Positions 38,940 through 43,991 of a stretch of 43,991 bases of DNA are shown here, piece after piece. The notes under the pieces were generated by a model. That model was not told where the DNA came from, made no database searches, and worked only from the letters and a program-made list of their open reading frames with translations. A program made the position numbers and the translations under genes. The first letter of the stretch is position 1. Every line of letters begins with the position of its first letter. Source of the DNA: Clostridiales bacterium (GTDB lineage Bacteria; Bacillota; Clostridia; Oscillospirales; CAG-272); NCBI GenBank assembly GCA_003522145.1, contig DPGD01000021.1, positions 1-43,991 of the forward strand, written 5' to 3'.

Positions 38940-41900
38940 ATGATCGATCTGACTTCTGCCATTAAAAATGACAAGGAATTCTCGGCGCTGAAGGAGTGCT
39001 TTGAAAAGGAATTCTCAAGAGAAGGAAACGAAAACAGCCGCAGAAAAAGACCGCTGGTGGTTTCGGGACTTTGCGAGGGTGCGGAATTCGCTTTTCTCAA
39101 CAATCTGCTCCCCCTTTCAAAAGGGTGCGGATATGAGGGGATTCTCCTGATTGTTCCCGATGAAAAAAAGGCCAATCGTCTGTGTTTTCTTCTGAAGGAA
39201 TACGGAAAAAAAGCATTGGTCTATACCTATCGGGACCTGATGTTTTACAATTCGGCAGCTTCTCACGAATATGAACGGGAGAGGCTTTTTGTGCTCCTGC
39301 AGATGACCAAAAACGCCTGCGACTATGTGATTACCACCCCCGACGCATTGATGCAGTATACGATTCCCTCCAACCGGCTGTTGGATATGGAAAAAAGCGT
39401 GCTTCCGGGGGAAGCATACACTACGGAAGAGCTGACAAAGTGTTTGGAAGCCGGCGGCTATCACCGGGTGGAAATGGTGGAAAGCACGGGACAGTATTCG
39501 GTTCGGGGCGGCATTCTGGATATTTTTTCGCCGGCGGCTCCGAATCCCGTAAGAATCGAGTTCTTCGGGGACGAGATCGACCGGATGGGCTATTTTGATG
39601 TGATGACTCAGCGGCAGATTGAACGCTGTGAATGCTTTGAACTGATGCCGGCAAAGGAGTTGGTGTTGGACAACGCCTCCATAGAGCGCATTGGGTCGGT
39701 GATAAAGGGACAGATGGCCCGGCTGACCCAAGGAAGTGCTAGGGAGCAGTTGGCAAAGGAGCTGGAGTGCCTTCAGAGCGGCAGGAAAAACGGGGCGTTT
39801 GACAAATACCTTTCCTTGATCTATCCCGAAAAACAGTGTCTCTTGGACTATGCAGATCGGTTGTTGCCGGTGGTCTGTGAATACGGGGCCTGTTCGGACC
39901 GGCTGGAGGGCACTTTGGAATTCTGCAATACCCAGATAAAGACCTTGCTGGAAGAAGGACTTCTTCCGGGGAAAATTGCAGACTACAGTCGGACGGCTTC
40001 GGACTTTGAAAGCTTTGTTTTTGAGGATTTTTCGGTGCTGTTGAGCAACCTGGGCAGTAAACTGTCCGGCCATCGGTTTTCGGGAATGTTTACCTTCCGC
40101 ACCAAGCAGACCACCGGCTACGGCGACCGTTTTGACCTTCTTTGCGACGATCTGCGGGGGTATATGGCCGGCGGAAGCAGAGTCAAGCTGGTCTGTGAAA
40201 ACGAGGCCTCTGCCGGAAATCTTCTGAAAATGCTGACCGATTCGGGCTTCGGTTGTTACATGGATTCCGAAAAAATACAGCAAAAACCGGCAACAGTGGC
40301 TCTGCTTTGGGGTCAGTCCGTTCCCGGCTTTGAGTTGATTTCCGAGCGCTATGTATGCCTGACCCAGCTCTACACCCAGACTTTGGTCAAACGGACAAGC
40401 ACATTGGCCAGAAAAAGAAAGAAGGACAGCAATCTTCAAAGAATTTTAGCCTATGCCGATCTTTCGGTGGGTGATTTTGTAGTGCACGAAACCCACGGGA
40501 TCGGGCAGTATGTGGGGATGTCCTCCCTGACGGTGGAGGGCGTACGGCGGGATTTTCTCAAGATCCGCTATGCCGGAACCGATATGCTTTATCTGCCTTG
40601 TGAACAGCTGGACAAGATTTCCAAGTATATCGGCAAAGGCGCAGAGGACGGCAGTCTGAAGCTCTCCCGCATGGGCGGAGCCGATTGGAAAAAGGCCAAG
40701 TATAAAGCAAAGGCCGCCGCCAAGGACATGGCCAAACAGTTGATTTCCCTGTATGCCGAACGGATGCGCCGTCCCGGAATTGCTTTTCCGAAGGACGATG
40801 AGATGCAGAGGGAATTTGAAAACGCCTTTGAGTATGAGGAGACGGAATGCCAGCTTTCTGCCGCCGAGGATGTGAAGAGGGATATGGAAAAGAACTGTCC
40901 CATGGATCGGCTTCTTTGCGGCGATGTGGGCTACGGCAAGACCGAGGTGGCCCTGCGGGCGGCCTTCAAAGCGGTGGAGGGAGGAACGCAGGTGGCTCTT
41001 CTTGTCCCCACCACCATTCTTTGTATGCAGCACTACCGCACCATTTTATCCAGAATGCGAGGCTTTCCGGTCAGTGTGGACATGGTCTGCCGTTTCCGCA
41101 CCAAGAAGGAGATCGACGAGTCTCTGCGAAAGCTGCGCAGGGGCGAAACCGATATTATTGTGGGCACCCATCGGCTTTTATCCAAGGATGTGGAATTCAA
41201 AAGGTTGGGGCTTCTGATCGTGGACGAGGAACAGCGGTTCGGAGTGACGCACAAGGAGAAGCTGAAAGAGCTTGCCAAAAATGTGGATGTTCTGACGCTG
41301 TCCGCCACCCCCATACCGCGAACCCTGAATATGGCTGTTTCGGGTATCCGAGATATGTCGATTCTGGATGAGGCACCGGTGGACCGGTTACCGGTGCAGA
41401 CCTTTGTTTTGGAGCAGGACGAAGGGGTGCTGGATGAAGCCATCCGCCGGGAGCTGCGCCGAGGGGGGCAGGTGTTCTATCTGTGCAATCGGGTGGAGAA
41501 AATGCCCGATGTGGCATCGCGTCTTGCCAAATCCTTTCCCGATGTCCGCATCGAAATTGCCAACGGGCAGATGGATAAGGAGCAGCTTTCGGATATTTGG
41601 GAGCAGATGGTGGCGGGCGAAGTGGATATCCTGGTTTCCACCACCATTGTGGAAACGGGGGTGGATGTGTCCAACGCCAACACTTTGATTATTGAGAATG
41701 CCGATTGGCTGGGGCTGTCTCAGCTTCACCAGCTGCGAGGCCGGGTGGGGCGGAGTTCCCGCAGAGCCTATGCCTATTTCACCTATCCCGGCGGGAAGGA
41801 ATTAAAGGAAATTTCCGAAAAACGCCTGGAGGCGATCCGGGATTTCACCGAATTCGGTTCGGGCTTCCGGATTGCCATGCGGGATATGGAATTGCGGGGT

Positions 41901-42470
41901 GTGGGCAACCTTTTGGGTGCAGAGCAGCATGGACACATGGAGAGCATCGGTTACGATCTGTATATGAAATTGCTGGGCGAGGCGGTTTTGGAAGAGAAGG
42001 GAACGGCGGTGCAGGAAAAGCCCGAATGTACGGTGGATATGAAGGTGGATGCCTATATTCCCGAAAGCTATATCTCCAACGAAAACCAGCGGATCGATGC
42101 CTACAAGAAAATTTCGCTGATTCAGAATGCCGAAGATCTTTCCGATGTGTATGACGAGTTGTCCGACCGCTACGGAGAGTTGCCTCTACCGGTGATGAAT
42201 CTCCTGACCGTTTCGCATCTGAGAGCCCTTGGGGCAGAGACGGGAATCACCAAGATCCTGCTGAAAGGCAGCTCGGTGCTCTTCTATCCCCAACAGTTTG
42301 ATGCGGTAAAAGCGGCGAAGCTGGCAGCACAGTTCAACGGCAGGGTGATGATCACCCTGAGTGGGATTCCGTATATAGCCCTGCGGGCGGGGGGACAGAA
42401 GCTGTCCCAGACGGTTAAGGACTGCAGAAGTCTGCTTCTGAAATATAAGGAATTGGGACAGAATGCTTGA
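38940..42470 (+). CDS. mfd: transcription-repair coupling factor Mfd
   Basis: Mfd (1176 residues) removes RNA polymerase stalled at DNA damage and recruits UvrA. The N-terminal UvrB-like region contains GGILDIFSPAAPNPVRIEFFG, shown here in part as GGILDIFSP. The RNA-polymerase-interacting domain begins near VGDFVVHETHGIGQYVG. The RecG-like motor has Walker A GDVGYGKTEVA, DEEQRFG, TLSATPIPRT and the TRG-type GVGNLLGAEQHGH. The C-terminal TRCF domain (about 1020-1130) starts DAYIPESYI. It is in an operon with pth. The next gene has its own promoter. Confidence 0.97.
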   Translation: MIDLTSAIKNDKEFSALKECFEKEFSREGNENSRRKRPLVVSGLCEGAEFAFLNNLLPLSKGCGYEGILLIVPDEKKANRLCFLLKEYGKKALVYTYRDLMFYNSAASHEYERERLFVLLQMTKNACDYVITTPDALMQYTIPSNRLLDMEKSVLPGEAYTTEELTKCLEAGGYHRVEMVESTGQYSVRGGILDIFSPAAPNPVRIEFFGDEIDRMGYFDVMTQRQIERCECFELMPAKELVLDNASIERIGSVIKGQMARLTQGSAREQLAKELECLQSGRKNGAFDKYLSLIYPEKQCLLDYADRLLPVVCEYGACSDRLEGTLEFCNTQIKTLLEEGLLPGKIADYSRTASDFESFVFEDFSVLLSNLGSKLSGHRFSGMFTFRTKQTTGYGDRFDLLCDDLRGYMAGGSRVKLVCENEASAGNLLKMLTDSGFGCYMDSEKIQQKPATVALLWGQSVPGFELISERYVCLTQLYTQTLVKRTSTLARKRKKDSNLQRILAYADLSVGDFVVHETHGIGQYVGMSSLTVEGVRRDFLKIRYAGTDMLYLPCEQLDKISKYIGKGAEDGSLKLSRMGGADWKKAKYKAKAAAKDMAKQLISLYAERMRRPGIAFPKDDEMQREFENAFEYEETECQLSAAEDVKRDMEKNCPMDRLLCGDVGYGKTEVALRAAFKAVEGGTQVALLVPTTILCMQHYRTILSRMRGFPVSVDMVCRFRTKKEIDESLRKLRRGETDIIVGTHRLLSKDVEFKRLGLLIVDEEQRFGVTHKEKLKELAKNVDVLTLSATPIPRTLNMAVSGIRDMSILDEAPVDRLPVQTFVLEQDEGVLDEAIRRELRRGGQVFYLCNRVEKMPDVASRLAKSFPDVRIEIANGQMDKEQLSDIWEQMVAGEVDILVSTTIVETGVDVSNANTLIIENADWLGLSQLHQLRGRVGRSSRRAYAYFTYPGGKELKEISEKRLEAIRDFTEFGSGFRIAMRDMELRGVGNLLGAEQHGHMESIGYDLYMKLLGEAVLEEKGTAVQEKPECTVDMKVDAYIPESYISNENQRIDAYKKISLIQNAEDLSDVYDELSDRYGELPLPVMNLLTVSHLRALGAETGITKILLKGSSVLFYPQQFDAVKAAKLAAQFNGRVMITLSGIPYIALRAGGQKLSQTVKDCRSLLLKYKELGQNA

Positions 42471-42495
42471 AAAATTCACATTTGGAAGGTAGAAT
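42467..42495 (+). promoter_or_regulatory. promoter of the foldase-like lipoprotein gene
   Basis: TTGAAA (42467-42472), 17 bases and TAGAAT (42490-42495). The -35 box overlaps the mfd stop codon. Confidence 0.55.
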
Positions 42496-42544
42496 AAAGA
42501 AGTAAACTTTCCGGCAGTGCCGGAGAGAGGAAGGAAGAAAGGGT

Positions 42545-43675
42545 ATGAAAAAGGCAAAAAGATTCCTTGCGGTTCTTCTGATGCTTATGCTTTTGGCACC
42601 GCTGGTTTCCTCCTGCAGCAAGGCCGAGGCTTATCTGACCTACAAGGATTCGGTGATCCCGGACTATGCCTATCGGTATTGGTTTGCCAGCAACAAGAGA
42701 TACTTTATTGAGAAATACAGCGATATTGAGGATACGGCGGAATGCTGGAACAAGAAGATCGCCTCGGAGGACGGAAGCGAGATCACAACGGGGGAGTATT
42801 TGGAAAAATACACTCTTGAAAATGCCAAGAGTATTGTCTGTGAATTGCAGATGTTTAAGGAATACGACCTGAAACTGGACGATGCCGCTGTGGAGAAGGT
42901 GGACACCTATATAAGCGAGCTGGTGAAATACAGATACGAGGACAGCAAGTCTGCCTTCAATAAGGCTCTGAAGGAAGCCTATGGCATCAATATGGATCAG
43001 TTGCGGGAAATCCTTCTGATGGAGAAAAAGGCGCAGGCCGTGGAGAGTTACCTGTTCGGTGACAGCGGCATCATGAAGCCTACGGATGCGGAGAAGGAAC
43101 AGTACTATACCGAAAACTACAAGCGGCTTCAGGTTTTGCTCATCAAGACCTACAGCGAATATGTTCTGGACGAAGACGGGAATGTGGTGAAAGACGATCT
43201 GGGTATGTACAAGATCAAATACTATACCGAGGAGGAGATTGCCGAAAAAATGCTCCGGGCTGCCAAGGTAGAAGAGGGGCTGGAAATCGGTACGGACTTT
43301 GAAAAACTGATAGAGCTTTACGGCGAATTGAAGATCGAGGGTTATCCGAACGGATTCTATGTGACCGGCAACGACTATGAAGCGGTGGTGGGCAGTGGGT
43401 ATGACCCGGATGTTTTTGCCGATGTGCTGAAGCAGGAAACCGGAACGGTGAAACGGTATGATCTGGAGAAGGACGCCGTCATTTTTGTGAAATCACTACC
43501 GCTTTTGGATAAGGCGTACGAAAGCGAGAGCGATGCAGGACAGTTCGACAGCTTTGAGGACTATGTAATTACCGAAAAATACCGGAAGATCCTTGCGGAA
43601 ATGTGGAAGGATATTTCGGTGGACGACCGGGTGTACACGCTGAAAACCGTGGATGTGCAAAAGGGAATTTTTTGA
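42545..43675 (+). CDS. exported lipoprotein, SurA/PrsA-like foldase type
   Basis: A 376-residue lipoprotein with a signal peptide ending at lipobox VSSC (Cys24). The mature part is helical and acidic. Its N-terminal half (about 30-190) resembles the chaperone region of SurA/PrsA-type peptidyl-prolyl isomerases (AFNKALKEAYGINMDQLREI, YYTENYKRLQVLLI). A following segment with FEKLIELYG and EGYPNGFYV may be a degenerate parvulin domain. The parvulin signature is not clear, so I call it foldase-like rather than PPIase. Such genes often sit after mfd in Clostridia. A purine-rich site precedes ATG 42545. Confidence 0.7.
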   Translation: MKKAKRFLAVLLMLMLLAPLVSSCSKAEAYLTYKDSVIPDYAYRYWFASNKRYFIEKYSDIEDTAECWNKKIASEDGSEITTGEYLEKYTLENAKSIVCELQMFKEYDLKLDDAAVEKVDTYISELVKYRYEDSKSAFNKALKEAYGINMDQLREILLMEKKAQAVESYLFGDSGIMKPTDAEKEQYYTENYKRLQVLLIKTYSEYVLDEDGNVVKDDLGMYKIKYYTEEEIAEKMLRAAKVEEGLEIGTDFEKLIELYGELKIEGYPNGFYVTGNDYEAVVGSGYDPDVFADVLKQETGTVKRYDLEKDAVIFVKSLPLLDKAYESESDAGQFDSFEDYVITEKYRKILAEMWKDISVDDRVYTLKTVDVQKGIF

Positions 43676-43765
43676 TTCAGACGATTTTCCCAAAAGAAAA
43701 GGCCTCCGTTTTTGTGTTGATTCATTTAGAATAGAGGAGGAAAGGGAAGAATAGGCTTTGCTCAG

Positions 43766-43822
43766 ACGGCTCTGCAGAACGAAAAAGAGTGTACTCTTTG
43801 TGAATTCTCCAGAGCCGTTTTC
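43766..43822 (+). terminator. long hairpin terminator after the foldase-like gene
   Basis: ACGGCTCTG (43766-43774) pairs with CAGAGCCGT (43810-43818). An inner AGAA/TTCT and AAAGAGT/ACTCTTT extend the stem. A short T-run follows. It starts 90 bases after the stop codon. Confidence 0.65.
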
Positions 43823-43906
43823 GGTTGCTGCTGGCCTTTTCGCCCTGTTCTCTTTCACATCTCTTGCAGCATTACACAAAAATTTTGACTTTTTTGAAAA
43901 AAGCTC

Positions 43907-43935
43907 TTGCTTTTTCAGAAAGAATATGATACACT
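43907..43935 (+). promoter_or_regulatory. promoter of the tRNA at the window end
   Basis: TTGCTT (43907-43912), 17 bases and TACACT (43930-43935). The tRNA 5' end is 33 bases downstream. Confidence 0.55.
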
Positions 43936-43967
43936 GCTATAGGTTTCCGGAAACGGAGATTCTTCAT

Positions 43968-43991
43968 AGGGGTGTAGCTCAGTTGGTAGAG
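43968..43991 (+). tRNA. partial tRNA gene, probably tRNA-Trp
   Basis: AGGGGTG followed by TA, the D-stem GCTC, D-loop AGTTGGTA and GAG is the 5' quarter of a tRNA cut by the window end. An acceptor strand AGGGGTG is typical of tRNA-Trp in Firmicutes. The anticodon is not in the window, so the identity is a guess. If it is Trp, secE and nusG would be expected to follow. Confidence 0.8.

Noticed and set aside
39117..40439. A 440-codon open frame antisense to mfd
   Set aside because: It lies wholly inside mfd, with no ribosome site and antisense-type composition.
43758..43967. Open frame after the AGGAGG at 43735-43740
   Set aside because: There is no ATG or GTG at suitable spacing. The frame passes through a terminator hairpin and a tRNA promoter, and its content is not protein-like.
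1..43991. Search for CRISPR arrays, insertion sequences, integrases, toxin-antitoxin pairs and defence genes
   Set aside because: No regularly spaced repeats, transposase or integrase motifs, or recognisable defence domains were seen. The RHH protein at 30307 has no toxin partner next to it.

Overview
The window is a 44-kb piece of a chromosome from a Gram-positive, probably uncultured member of the Clostridia. The evidence is strong AGGAGG-type ribosome binding sites, many sigma-A-type promoters with 17-bp spacers, a tRNA gene that encodes its own CCA end, and three endospore-formation genes (yqfC, yqfD, ylbJ/spoVV). Gene order and content are mostly housekeeping. I see no prophage, insertion sequence, CRISPR array or plasmid function. 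I cannot assign a genus.

Layout. 0-1 kb: a LytTR regulator (minus), the possible start of its partner gene, and tRNA-Thr(CGT) (minus). 1-4 kb: rsmA and a GTP-type PEP carboxykinase. 4-7.5 kb: a lipid kinase, a Nudix hydrolase and an ABC-F ATPase in one operon. 7.5-12.2 kb: an OmpR-type two-component system, then a large exported carbohydrate-binding-type lipoprotein broken by a frameshift. 12.2-15.6 kb: gene debris, an exported PIG-L-type deacetylase also broken by a frameshift (minus), and gdhA (minus). 15.7-22.9 kb: a seven-gene minus-strand operon yqfC-yqfD-phoH-ybeY-era-recO-mutS2. 22.9-24.2 kb: ylbJ, divergent from yqfC across possible sigma-E promoters, and a small Cys-rich protein. 24.4-27.9 kb: an operon (minus) of an esterase and two related Ig-like surface lipoproteins. 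28.2-30.1 kb: a GNAT acetyltransferase, yajC and two small membrane proteins. 30.2-33.7 kb: a ribbon-helix-helix regulator upstream of clpB. 33.8-36.5 kb: ppdK (minus). 36.6-43.7 kb: an M24 peptidase, pth-mfd, and a foldase-like lipoprotein. The window ends inside a tRNA gene that looks like tRNA-Trp.

How the genes fit together. PEP carboxykinase, pyruvate phosphate dikinase and NADP-type glutamate dehydrogenase place the cell's PEP/pyruvate/oxaloacetate node and ammonia assimilation here. The yqfC operon mixes mother-cell sporulation genes with ribosome maturation (ybeY, era) and DNA repair (recO, mutS2). Several exported proteins (9.8-14 kb and 24.4-27.9 kb) form a cell-surface theme.

The least ordinary parts are: (1) the damaged stretch at 11.6-12.8 kb, with two frameshifts that each look like one missing G in a G-run and gene debris between them; (2) the esterase plus twin Ig-like lipoprotein operon, driven by a perfect consensus promoter with a roughly 200-nt leader; (3) an RHH gene upstream of clpB with a 16-bp palindrome at its promoter and no CIRCE or CtsR site; (4) overlapping divergent sigma-E-like promoters between yqfC and ylbJ; (5) a possible short structured RNA at 0.7 kb. 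No clearly new defence or mobile system is visible.
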